From Lachnospiraceae bacterium (GTDB taxonomy: Bacteria; Bacillota_A; Clostridia; Lachnospirales; Lachnospiraceae): a DNA stretch of 7,380 bases. The notes below the pieces were generated by a model, which had not been told where the DNA came from, searched no databases, and saw only the letters and a program-made list of their open reading frames with translations. Below, one piece after another: positions 1 through 6,936 of the stretch; the stretch's first letter is position 1; each line of letters opens with the position of its first letter. The stretch is from the NCBI GenBank assembly GCA_017613055.1, contig JAGAES010000118.1:1-7380 (forward strand). The letters are read 5' to 3'. The translations under genes and the position numbers were made by a program.

Positions 1-1580
1 CTCTCAAAGAACATTCCGACCAGGTCATCGTAGGAATTGATGAAGGAAAATGTGGGGTTCTTTAAGAGCTTATCCGCCACATTTTTCGTGATCAGAATTT
101 CGTACGTATCCGACGTACTGCCCTGACCGCTCAGAGCCTTCAGATTTCCTCTGTCGGATTCCGGAAGAACGGGGGCCCTAAACCGGTCGGAGTCCTCCGA
201 AACGAAGGAAAGCATGCCCTTGCTGTACGTTTCAAACGCACTCGGAAGAAGCTGAAACTCCGCAAAACCGGTTTCATAGTCGAACATATAATACGCGTTC
301 AGAACCACCTGCCGGATTCCGCTCTTCGGGTCGCCCTTCGCATCGAGAAGTTCCCGGATACTGTCCTCCAAACTGCCGTCAATCGTTCCGAGGCTGACCG
401 AAACAACCTGCTTGTTATAATTGCTCTTCGCTTCGAAATAGTCCTTGATGCCGACGCCGAAACGTGCCACAACGAATACGAAAACAATTGCGAAAAATGC
501 CATGACTCTTCTGAGTCTCTTCGCCGTTTTCTTTCGTTTCGCCATTGTCGAAATCATCGTAAAGCCGGATTTGACGCCGTCCTTGAACGAGAACAGCCGG
601 CCGAAACGGCTTCCCGTAAAACCGGTAAGCCCGGACAGGTCAATCCGTTCGCCTTCCTCTTCGGCTTTGCGCTGTTCCTCGAAGCGTCCTTTTACAAGAT
701 GCACTTCGCTCGTTTCATCTAAGACATGAACGCCGGGCGTCTCCACCTTCATATAGAGAACACCGTTCCGGTTGATCATGCGGACCTTCACGGGTGTCTC
801 GGGCAGTTCGCCGTAGTAGGCTGTCCGCATCGCGTCGTTCTCGTAATCCGTCCGTTCGAAATCGCCGAGATAGATGGTATTCTTATCTCTTGCGACATAA
901 CCGCCGCTCTCTTCGTTGTTTCGGATTCCCACTACTTTTCCGTCGGAAAGCTCGATGACGGTATCGCAGTAATAATCGACGAGGTTCTCCTCATGCGTCA
1001 CTAGAAGCACGAGTCGAGTCTTCGAGAGCTGCTTTAAGATATCCATGATGACGACCGTATTGGCCTCATCGAGGTTGCCGGTCGGTTCGTCCGCGAGAAT
1101 AACCGGCGGATTCTTCACGATGGCGCGGGCAATCGCGATACGCTGCTGCTGGCCGCCCGAAAGCGAATTCGGCGTACGCTTGTAAAACGTATCCATGCCG
1201 ACCGCGGAAAGCGCGGTATGCACGCGGTTTTTGATTTCTTCCTCATCTTCCATGCCGCACAGCCGAAGCGACGTCGCAACGTTATCGAAGCAGCTGTCGT
1301 TGCCGTTTAAGCAATAGTTCTGGAAAATGTATCCGATATACTGATTCCGAAGCTCGTCCTGATTGGCGCTCATCTTCTGTCCCTCGATGAACACCGAACC
1401 CTTCTGCACTTTGTCAAGACCGCCGATGACATTTAAAAGCGTTGTCTTACCGCAGCCGCTCCGTCCGAATACGGCAACCATGCCGTGATCGGGAAGGTCT
1501 AACGAAATGTCGTTGATGACATGAATCTCGTTCTGTTTGCCTTTATTGAAATACTTCTGTAATCCTTCCAGTTTAATCAT
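1..1580 (-). CDS. ABC transporter, ATPase-FtsX permease fusion (C-terminus off the left edge)
   Basis: I translated this frame by hand from the ATG at 1580; it stays open to base 3, giving at least 526 residues. The N-terminal ATPase is intact: Walker A GRSGCGKT at 39-46, Q-loop Gln87, signature LSGGQ at 140-144, Walker B VILADEP at 160-166 and H-loop His196. After it comes a non-membrane stretch (about 225-355), partly beta-like with alternating hydrophobic residues, then one hydrophobic helix at about 360-380. The start of a large, presumably extracellular domain follows to the window edge. This matches the MacB/FtsX layout (ATPase, TM1, outside domain, then three more TM helices), with the last part missing here. 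ATP hydrolysis inside the cell should drive export or a conformational change outside it; the substrate cannot be told. Its ATG overlaps the TGA of the upstream ABC gene (ATGA), so the two are probably translationally coupled and form a heterodimer. The family call is sure, the role is not. Confidence 0.9.
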   Translation of the reverse strand, partial: MIKLEGLQKYFNKGKQNEIHVINDISLDLPDHGMVAVFGRSGCGKTTLLNVIGGLDKVQKGSVFIEGQKMSANQDELRNQYIGYIFQNYCLNGNDSCFDNVATSLRLCGMEDEEEIKNRVHTALSAVGMDTFYKRTPNSLSGGQQQRIAIARAIVKNPPVILADEPTGNLDEANTVVIMDILKQLSKTRLVLLVTHEENLVDYYCDTVIELSDGKVVGIRNNEESGGYVARDKNTIYLGDFERTDYENDAMRTAYYGELPETPVKVRMINRNGVLYMKVETPGVHVLDETSEVHLVKGRFEEQRKAEEEGERIDLSGLTGFTGSRFGRLFSFKDGVKSGFTMISTMAKRKKTAKRLRRVMAFFAIVFVFVVARFGVGIKDYFEAKSNYNKQVVSVSLGTIDGSLEDSIRELLDAKGDPKSGIRQVVLNAYYMFDYETGFAEFQLLPSAFETYSKGMLSFVSEDSDRFRAPVLPESDRGNLKALSGQGSTSDTYEILITKNVADKLLKNPTFSFINSYDDLVGMFFE

Positions 1581-3583
1581 GCTTCCGCACCTCCCTTCAG
1601 CGTCTTCTTAACGCTCTCCTCGAAGAGACGGTGAATCTGCTTTCTTGTGACAAGCGTCGTAATCGCCGTGATTCCGACGATGATAAAGAGATATTCATAC
1701 CAGTGCAGGAACCGGATCATGCCGTTGTAATTCGGCGAGGTGTAAATCAGGACAAATGCGACAGCCGTCACCAAAAGTCCCGGCAGAATCGAAATGTACA
1801 TTCTTAAGTACATGCTGATTTTGATGATCCGTACCGAAATACCCATCGATCGGAATATCGTAAGATCATTCTTAATCACATCGAGTGACCGGTGCGTCGT
1901 GAGATTCACAAAGAAAATCAGGAATACGATTGCAATCACCCAGATAACGAAACTGAATCCGCCGGCCATGGCACGGACAATCAAAGCGAATACGTCCGGG
2001 CTGTACGTATCCTTTGAAGTGGCGGCCAGATACCCGTCTTCGCGGAGTTTGGCGGCAGCCTTCTTCGCTTTCGCATCCGATGAGAAGAACAGGGATGCCT
2101 GATTGTAGACTTTGTCGTTACTTCCCATCATGTTCATCATCGTATTGTAAAGCATTGTATAGGTATTACTTTCCCGGCCGAGATCGCGGAACTGTTTCCA
2201 GTTTCTCGAAACATAGGAAGAAAGCTTCGCATAAGCTTCTTTTGTCATGACAATCTGCGGCTGTTTCGTGTTGTCGATATAGTATTTGATTCCGACAACG
2301 TCATACCAGGTTCCGCCGACCGAAAAGAAACGGACGTTTCCGTTAATCTCATTCTTTCCGAAATGGTTCTGGCAGCACAACGGGACGTATAAAAGAACCT
2401 CGTCCATATCCTCCGGATAGCGTCCGACGGAAGGCGATCCGAAATGCTTCGTCGTTGCATCGAAATTCAATGTCTTATTTTCCCATCTTGTCTTAAAGAA
2501 GCGCTGCACGTCGTATTCGGCTTCTATTACCTGCACGGCTGCGGCATCGAGGATAGCATCGTCCTTGAAGTAGGATTTTGCGCCATAATCATCCACGAGC
2601 TTTTGAAGTTCAGCTTCCGTGAAGCCCTGATTCGTATGATGCGAAACGATTACACGCCCCTTTTCGGGCTCGAACATGTAGAATTTGCCGAACATCGCAA
2701 AGGCATCCCCGAGCGCGCCGGTAATATAGGCCGAGCCGAGCACTCCCATGAAGAGAATGAAACAGATAAAGACGGTCAGCTTCGGCTTCGCAAGGAACGA
2801 TGCCCAGCCGAGACGGAGTCCGTTCCGAAGGTCATATACACGGTCCGGTGACTGTCCCGCAACCGGCTCCGGTTCCGCGCCCATGATCGGTGTCTCCGCA
2901 TCCGAAACCATGCGGTCATCCGACTCAATCGCGCCGTCGAAGACACGCACGTGCCTGGTTGCGTGGTCCTTCACCTCATCATAGTTATGCGTTACGACAA
3001 TCAGAAGTTTGTCTTTTGATACCTCCCGAAGAAGCTCGACGATTTCCTTCGACGACTGCGCGTCAAGGTTGCCGGTCGGCTCGTCGGCAAGAATAATCGG
3101 GCTGTCCTTCGCAAGCGCACGCGCAATAACGCAGCGCTGCTTCTGTCCGCCGGACAGACGGCTTCCCTTCTGCTTTAAGTGGCTCTCAAGCCCCACTCTC
3201 TTAAGAAGTTCAACGGCGCGGCGTCTCCGCTCCAGAGGATTCCGGATGTCCATCAGCGCAAGCTCGACGTTTTGCAAAACCGTAAAGCTGTCGATGATGT
3301 TGTAATCCTGGAAGATAAAGGAAATGTACTTCTCGCGGTACTCTTCCCAGTCGGACTGAATGTAATGGGAAGTCGGCTTGCCTTCGATCAAAAGCTCGCC
3401 TTCCTCATACGTGTCCATTCCGCTGATGACATTGAGAAGGGTCGATTTGCCGGAACCGGACGCACCGGTAATCGCAACGAATTCGCCCCGCTCAAAGGAA
3501 AGATTTACGTTCCGGATGCCGACTGCGACGGTTCCTTCGGAAACGTAAATCTTACCGATGTTTTTCAGCTGTAAAAAGGCCAT
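1577..3583 (-). CDS. ABC transporter, ATPase-FtsX/MacB-like permease fusion
   Basis: Complete protein of 668 residues. The ATPase covers about residues 1-225, with Walker A GASGSGKS at 40-47, Q-loop Gln92, signature LSGGQ at 143-147, Walker B IILADEP at 163-169 and H-loop His199; all catalytic positions are present. A short Pro/Glu-rich linker leads to TM1 at about 268-288. A large outside domain of roughly 250 residues follows, containing a Cys-Cys pair. Three further hydrophobic helices lie in the last 130 residues, and the tail is basic. This is the four-helix MacB/FtsX-type layout, though no separate periplasmic adaptor would be expected in a Gram-positive cell. Such proteins export peptides or lipoproteins, or pass ATP-driven movement to surface partners; which applies here cannot be read from the sequence. 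The downstream gene encodes a similar fusion, so the working unit is probably a heterodimer. The start is fixed by AAAGGAG 9 nt upstream. Confidence 0.93.
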   Translation of the reverse strand: MAFLQLKNIGKIYVSEGTVAVGIRNVNLSFERGEFVAITGASGSGKSTLLNVISGMDTYEEGELLIEGKPTSHYIQSDWEEYREKYISFIFQDYNIIDSFTVLQNVELALMDIRNPLERRRRAVELLKRVGLESHLKQKGSRLSGGQKQRCVIARALAKDSPIILADEPTGNLDAQSSKEIVELLREVSKDKLLIVVTHNYDEVKDHATRHVRVFDGAIESDDRMVSDAETPIMGAEPEPVAGQSPDRVYDLRNGLRLGWASFLAKPKLTVFICFILFMGVLGSAYITGALGDAFAMFGKFYMFEPEKGRVIVSHHTNQGFTEAELQKLVDDYGAKSYFKDDAILDAAAVQVIEAEYDVQRFFKTRWENKTLNFDATTKHFGSPSVGRYPEDMDEVLLYVPLCCQNHFGKNEINGNVRFFSVGGTWYDVVGIKYYIDNTKQPQIVMTKEAYAKLSSYVSRNWKQFRDLGRESNTYTMLYNTMMNMMGSNDKVYNQASLFFSSDAKAKKAAAKLREDGYLAATSKDTYSPDVFALIVRAMAGGFSFVIWVIAIVFLIFFVNLTTHRSLDVIKNDLTIFRSMGISVRIIKISMYLRMYISILPGLLVTAVAFVLIYTSPNYNGMIRFLHWYEYLFIIVGITAITTLVTRKQIHRLFEESVKKTLKGGAEA
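1588..1595 (-). promoter_or_regulatory. Strong ribosome binding site of the second ABC gene
   Basis: The minus strand reads GGGAGGTG, 7 nt before the ATG at 1580. It lies inside the last codons of the upstream ABC gene. This supports the 1580 start and coupled translation through the ATGA overlap. Confidence 0.8.
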
Positions 3584-3592
3584 TTTCGATTT

Positions 3593-3599
3593 CTCCTTT
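3593..3599 (-). promoter_or_regulatory. Ribosome binding site of the first ABC gene
   Basis: The minus strand reads AAAGGAG, 9 nt before the ATG at 3583. It lies in the 52-nt spacer after the esterase gene, which is the longest gap in the window. I see no clear -35/-10 pair in that spacer. Confidence 0.75.
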
Positions 3600-3626
3600 C
3601 CCCGAATTCACACGGGAGTTTGATAT

Positions 3627-3649
3627 CGGAGTTCCCTACTCCGTTTTTT
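3627..3649 (+). terminator. Short hairpin plus T-run, terminator-like for plus-strand transcripts
   Basis: CGGAGT (3627-3632), a 5-nt loop, then ACTCCG (3638-3643) form a perfect 6-bp stem. On the plus strand it is followed at once by six T. On the minus strand, where all the genes lie, no T-run follows, so it should not act as an intrinsic terminator for the operon. It overlaps the stop codon and last codons of the esterase gene. Possible roles are stopping antisense transcription or shaping the 3' end of the esterase message. The stem is short, so chance is possible. Confidence 0.35.
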
Positions 3650-4754
3650 CAAACACCGCCGAAAGACGGCGTGAAATCACTTGCGATGCCTGCTTATGAT
3701 TAAGATGCCCCGGATGCCATCTGGCCCCGAACGAGTCCTCCGCTGCCGCAGGAAGCAGGATGTACTCGGGCATGTCGTCGCCGGTCACGTCCCGGTATAA
3801 CGAAAGCGCGGTCCGGATTACCGGCTCCATCGGATTTCCGAGCATTCCGTAAACCCAGAAGATCTTCGCCTGCGGGTAGGCGCAGCGGATTTCGGAGACA
3901 AATGCCACGGCTTTCTTACAGAACCGTTCCGTGCATTCCGCCGAAAGAATGCTTCCTTCCCCGGGCTTCATCTGAAACGTTTCGCCGGTTGCCGGGTTCG
4001 TAAAGGGCGGCATGGTAAGCCCGTTTCCGTCATTGGTTGCAAGATTGATGATTACCGCATCCGGCTGAAACGAAGCAAAATCATAATCCTCTTCCGCTCC
4101 GCGCACCGGTCTTTCGGGACCGTCCGCGTAGGCGATGGAACAGACCTTACAAAAATGGTCCGGAAGGTTATGCCTTAGGTCGTTGTCATAACCGCACAGA
4201 ACGCCCCAGCCGCTCTGCGAAAGCGCCTGATAATCGGCGTCCAAAAGCTCCGCGGTCATATAAGCATAATTGTCGTAAGCCGAGAAAACGGCCGAAACCC
4301 AGTCCTCTTCGGAAACCGCTCCGGCTGCCCCTTCCCCGGACGTAATCGAATCGCCGATGAACAGAAGCTTCCGTTTCTTATAAGGAACCGGCAGAAGCTC
4401 GCCGTCCGTAACAATCCCGGTCAGTTCGATATACGGGTCGCCGTCGTTCGGCATGACGGGCGTTTCCTTGATAATCCGGATGTTATGCTCCCGTTCCGGG
4501 TTCCGGTTTCGAAGGATTGCGATCTCATTTGCCCCGAAAGCAAGCGGCATGCGGATCATCGGCGCGCCGTCGACGGTCACGACAATCCACTGCTCGTGCA
4601 TCCCGAAGGAAGCGGTAATCACAACACTCAGGTTTGCGGCGCGGACGTTCATCTCATAGCGGCTACCGGTCCAAAAAAGGACATACGGGTTCTGCTTTGA
4701 TGTTCTTCCGAGCACTTTGACATTCGTGAAATCGTTTTGTTTCAAACTGTTCAT
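3636..4754 (-). CDS. SGNH/GDSL esterase, CE2-like two-domain layout, cytoplasmic
   Basis: A protein of 372 residues. Residues about 1-120 look like a beta-rich N-terminal domain. The SGNH hydrolase domain starts at about 128 with block I GDSITSGEG (134-142), nucleophile Ser136. Gly182 in QSGWG fits block II. Block III reads LATND (238-242), giving the oxyanion-hole Asn241, with Ala where Gly is usual. Block V reads RWHPGH (345-350), with catalytic His347. A beta-sandwich domain before an SGNH domain, plus a WVYGM segment (300-304), resembles carbohydrate esterase family 2, which removes acetyl groups from sugars. The Asp usually three residues before the catalytic His is replaced by Ala344, so this may work as a Ser-His dyad, as described for some CE2 enzymes. 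There is no signal peptide or membrane segment, so it should act inside the cell, perhaps on imported acetylated oligosaccharides. Spacing to the upstream GTPase gene is 9 nt. The fold is sure; the substrate is inferred. Confidence 0.9.
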   Translation of the reverse strand: MNSLKQNDFTNVKVLGRTSKQNPYVLFWTGSRYEMNVRAANLSVVITASFGMHEQWIVVTVDGAPMIRMPLAFGANEIAILRNRNPEREHNIRIIKETPVMPNDGDPYIELTGIVTDGELLPVPYKKRKLLFIGDSITSGEGAAGAVSEEDWVSAVFSAYDNYAYMTAELLDADYQALSQSGWGVLCGYDNDLRHNLPDHFCKVCSIAYADGPERPVRGAEEDYDFASFQPDAVIINLATNDGNGLTMPPFTNPATGETFQMKPGEGSILSAECTERFCKKAVAFVSEIRCAYPQAKIFWVYGMLGNPMEPVIRTALSLYRDVTGDDMPEYILLPAAAEDSFGARWHPGHLNHKQASQVISRRLSAVFEKTE

Positions 4755-4759
4755 GGCAG

Positions 4760-4765
4760 TCCTTT
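4760..4765 (-). promoter_or_regulatory. Ribosome binding site of the esterase gene
   Basis: The minus strand reads AAAGGA, 5 nt before the ATG at 4754. It overlaps the TAA stop of the upstream GTPase gene (4766-4764), indicating coupled translation. Confidence 0.7.
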
Positions 4766-5714
4766 ATGTAAAGTATACGGTCTTCTCGGCCGGTTCCGGT
4801 GCGGGCTCGAACTGCGTTGCGTAAAGCACCGGCCCCTTGCCCTGGTATTCTTTCTGGTATTCGACTTTGACGGTCGCCGTCACATAAACCCAGGTGCGGT
4901 TACGAAGCAGCGAACGGTCCACGACCGCGGGAATCTTCGTAAGCAGTCCGATAAATGCGATGTCTTCGACGCAGCATGTCATGGCCATACGTCCCGGCAC
5001 GCACATTCCGGGCGGAAACTTCTGCGAAAGATAAAGCATTCCGAGGAAATGCACGGTCTTCCCTTCGTACGCCTTCGGGTTGTCCATGCAGTCCATATAC
5101 CAGATGCCGTAATCCTCGTCGGTGATCTCAAGGTATTGCTGCGACATGTCGTAAGGAAGCTCTTCCTGTTCGGGCCCGGTTTCCTTGCCGTCGGCACGTT
5201 CGTAGATAATCTGCGCCTTGCGGTTTACGGGCTTGATGCTCCGGCGGATCATCGTCTTGTCGGTGTTGTCGTCGCACCGGTTTATGATTATGATATCGGA
5301 ATACCGGACGAGATCGAGTACCATTTTACGCATGTTCGTCAGGTAGCTTCCGAGCGTGGAGCCGTCGAACAGCGAGATGACCTGAGAAGGCACCCAGGAC
5401 TCCGGGTAGTCTAATTCCATCATCTCGTCCATGTTCCACATGCCGTTCATTTCAAACAGAATCATATTCGGATTGTAATAGAGCTCGAGCCCGTTCAGAA
5501 ACTCGCCGGTCAGCTGCGACTGGTCCTCAACGGAGATGATCGAAACGCCCTTCTTCAGAAGCGCCGCCTCATCAAACTCCTCTTCGCCCTCTTCGCAGAG
5601 GATGATTAAGAGTTTGCCGGACGCAAGAAACTGCGGGTCGTTAAGCGTTTCCTTGATGAAGGTCGTCTTACCTCCGTCCAGAAATCCGTTTATGATGAAT
5701 ACGGGTTTTTCCAT
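4764..5714 (-). CDS. Divergent COG0523/CobW-like GTPase with C-terminal DUF1980 (TIGR03943)-like domain
   Basis: A protein of 316 residues from the ATG at 5714. The GTPase part has a P-loop GFLDGGKT (10-17), a Walker B-like strand ending in EMNG (88-91), which parallels ExxG of COG0523 proteins, and NRCD (145-148) in the NKxD position. The CxCC metal motif of COG0523 is absent; the region after the second strand instead reads CEEGEEEFDE (40-49). From about residue 203 to the end the protein no longer resembles a CobW C-terminal domain. It contains GKTVHFLGM (218-226) and MTCCVEDIAFIG (245-256), which resemble the conserved TCCxxD region of DUF1980/TIGR03943 (UPF0703, YcgQ-like) proteins, normally partners of a putative permease. 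I infer a GTPase fused to that domain, working with the upstream CobW protein in metal handling; Cys247-Cys248 may bind metal. A longer form from GTG at 5726 is possible but lacks a good ribosome binding site. The GTPase call is strong; the C-terminal call is from memory of the motif. Confidence 0.82.
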   Translation of the reverse strand: MEKPVFIINGFLDGGKTTFIKETLNDPQFLASGKLLIILCEEGEEEFDEAALLKKGVSIISVEDQSQLTGEFLNGLELYYNPNMILFEMNGMWNMDEMMELDYPESWVPSQVISLFDGSTLGSYLTNMRKMVLDLVRYSDIIIINRCDDNTDKTMIRRSIKPVNRKAQIIYERADGKETGPEQEELPYDMSQQYLEITDEDYGIWYMDCMDNPKAYEGKTVHFLGMLYLSQKFPPGMCVPGRMAMTCCVEDIAFIGLLTKIPAVVDRSLLRNRTWVYVTATVKVEYQKEYQGKGPVLYATQFEPAPEPAEKTVYFT

Positions 5715-5718
5715 GGTG

Positions 5719-5724
5719 TTCCTC
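5719..5724 (-). promoter_or_regulatory. Ribosome binding site that decides the second GTPase start
   Basis: The minus strand reads GAGGAA, with GAGG placed 6 nt before the ATG at 5714. This overlaps the TGA stop (5725-5723) of the upstream GTPase. The alternative GTG at 5726, which overlaps that stop as GTGA, has only a weak GAAG upstream. I therefore prefer 5714. Confidence 0.7.
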
Positions 5725-6901
5725 ACTGTACTTCAAAAAGCTCTGCAATCGCGTCCTCTTTCAGCTTGCTGCCGATTACGCACAGGCGTCCGATAATGTC
5801 GGATGCGCCTTCGCGGATTTCATACTCGCCGGGCGTGAGGTCGAAGTGATACCATTTGCCGTCCGTACCGGGAACGATGCCTTTGGCACGGAGGATAATG
5901 CCGTAATCCTCGGAATCCGAAAGCTTGTCGAGAATGTCGTCAAGCACTTCGCGCTCGAATTTCTTCGGCGTCTCGCGGCCCCAGCTCGTGAATACCTCGT
6001 CCGCGTGATGATGGTGATGGTCATGGCCGCAGCCGCACTCGCCGTCGTGATGGTGGTGCTCGTGGTCATGGTGGCAGCATTCATGGTCGTCATCGTCGTC
6101 ATCCTCGTGGTGATGATGGTGCTCATGTTCGTGCTCGTCATCGTCGTCATCATCGTGGTGATGATGATGGTGCTCATGTTCGTGCTCATCATCGTCGTCA
6201 TCGTCGTGATGGTGATGATGCTCGTGGCAGCACTCTTCATCGTCATGGTGATGGTGTCCGCACTCGGGGCAGATGTCTTCTTCCTCAAGGAGCTGCTTCG
6301 CAAGGTCCACTTTCGTGCTCATTGCGGCAAGAATCTGCGCGCCGGTCAGTTCGTCCCAAGGCGTCGTAACGATCACGGCCTCGGTGTTCTTGCTCCGAAG
6401 CAATGCAACGCATGCCTGCAGTTTCTCTTCGGAAACATTCTGCGAACGGCTCAGAAGAATCGTGTGCGCATACTCGACCTGGTTATTGAAGAACTCGCCG
6501 AAGTTCTTCATGTAAATCCGGCATTTGCCTGCATCCACAACCGTCGTGAGACCGCAGATGACGAAGTCCGGATCCCCGATCCGTTCCACCGCCTTCTCAA
6601 CATCGGAAAGCTTGCCGACGCCCGAGGGCTCGATAATGATGCGGTCCGGATGGAACTGCTCTTTCACCTTGACAAGCGCTTCGCCGAAATCGCCGACGAG
6701 CGAGCAGCAGATGCAGCCGGAATTCATCTCGGTGATTTCCACGCCGGCTTCCTTCAGAAAACCGCCGTCAATGCCGATTTCGCCGAACTCGTTCTCGATG
6801 AGAACAACCTTCTCCCCCTGATACCCGTCGGCAAGCAGCTTCTTAATAAGCGTCGTCTTGCCCGCGCCGAGAAATCCGGAGAAAATGTCAACCTTAATCA
6901 T
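5723..6901 (-). CDS. COG0523/CobW-family metal-chaperone-type GTPase with large His/Asp-rich insertion
   Basis: A protein of 392 residues. The GTPase domain has P-loop GFLGAGKT (9-16), a switch-like ENEFGEIGID (36-45), the COG0523 metal motif CICC (63-66) in NSGCICC, and the strand IIIEPSG (88-94). Where NKxD is expected the sequence reads SRSQ (151-154), so base recognition may differ. Residues 211-300 are an insertion of His, Asp, Glu and Cys runs. It opens with CPECGHHHH (211-219) and contains HECCHH (273-278) and GECGCGH (287-293). A CobW C-terminal domain follows (about 303-392). COG0523 proteins use GTP to insert or deliver metals such as zinc, cobalt or nickel; a His-rich tract of this kind is typical of metal storage or buffering members. 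Zinc is the likeliest metal but is not shown by the sequence. The protein should be cytoplasmic. The gene follows dut by 31 nt and its stop overlaps the translation signal of the next GTPase. I see no recognisable Zur box. Confidence 0.92.
   Translation of the reverse strand: MIKVDIFSGFLGAGKTTLIKKLLADGYQGEKVVLIENEFGEIGIDGGFLKEAGVEITEMNSGCICCSLVGDFGEALVKVKEQFHPDRIIIEPSGVGKLSDVEKAVERIGDPDFVICGLTTVVDAGKCRIYMKNFGEFFNNQVEYAHTILLSRSQNVSEEKLQACVALLRSKNTEAVIVTTPWDELTGAQILAAMSTKVDLAKQLLEEEDICPECGHHHHDDEECCHEHHHHHDDDDDDEHEHEHHHHHHDDDDDDEHEHEHHHHHEDDDDDDHECCHHDHEHHHHDGECGCGHDHHHHHADEVFTSWGRETPKKFEREVLDDILDKLSDSEDYGIILRAKGIVPGTDGKWYHFDLTPGEYEIREGASDIIGRLCVIGSKLKEDAIAELFEVQ
6002..6271 (-). other. Region coding the His/Asp/Glu/Cys metal-sponge insertion
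   Basis: It codes residues 211-300 of the first GTPase. Runs of 4-6 His alternate with runs of six Asp, and Cys pairs sit at both ends (224-225 and 275-276), with further Cys at 211, 214, 289 and 291. Very few residues are anything other than His, Asp, Glu, Cys or Gly. It sits between the GTPase domain and the C-terminal domain, so it is probably a disordered metal-binding loop. Confidence 0.85.
6068..6220 (-). repeat. 51-bp tandem repeat (17 residues), about three copies
   Basis: The unit codes five His, six Asp, then EHEHEH. Copy one is residues 228-244, copy two 245-261, and a degenerate third copy 262-278 ends in HECCHH. At the DNA level the same 18-base stretch begins at 6119 and again at 6170, exactly 51 bases apart. 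The frame-preserving period means copy number could change by slippage without breaking the protein. Confidence 0.85.
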
Positions 6902-6909
6902 GATATATA

Positions 6910-6917
6910 CCTCTTTT
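6910..6917 (-). promoter_or_regulatory. Ribosome binding site of the first GTPase gene
   Basis: The minus strand reads AAAAGAGG, 8 nt before the ATG at 6901. It supports this start. Confidence 0.65.
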
Positions 6918-6936
6918 CCATTTACAATCCATTTAC
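6917..6936 (-). repeat. Direct repeat GTAAATGGA, two copies, 11-bp period
   Basis: On the minus strand GTAAATGGA occurs at 6936-6928 and 6925-6917, separated by TT. The first copy overlaps the dut stop codon and the second abuts the ribosome binding site of the GTPase gene. One helical turn of spacing would suit a protein or RNA binding site, but it may be chance. Confidence 0.4.

Noticed and set aside
3584..3635. Possible internal promoter or riboswitch before the ABC genes
   Set aside because: The 52-nt spacer has no convincing -35/-10 pair and is too short for a known riboswitch; only the ribosome binding site and part of the hairpin are supported.
4737..5414. Plus-strand open frame of 225 codons
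   Set aside because: It is antisense to the second GTPase, whose P-loop, NRCD and C-terminal motifs show the true coding strand. No ribosome binding site or recognisable motif supports the plus frame.
5715..5726. GTG start at 5726 for the second GTPase
   Set aside because: It would give a GTGA overlap, but it lacks a good ribosome binding site, while GAGG sits 6 nt before the ATG at 5714 and the P-loop begins soon after that ATG.
6068..6220. Possible CRISPR array or intergenic minisatellite
   Set aside because: The repeats are adjacent without unique spacers, the period is a multiple of three, and they code a metal-binding tract inside a gene.
5776..6303. Minus-strand frame rich in Thr, Met and Ile
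   Set aside because: It is a frame-shifted reading of the same His/Asp repeat, inside a well-supported GTPase gene.
6898..6932. Tiny 12-codon minus-strand frame starting just after the dut stop
   Set aside because: It has no own ribosome binding site, overlaps the GTPase start and resembles nothing known.
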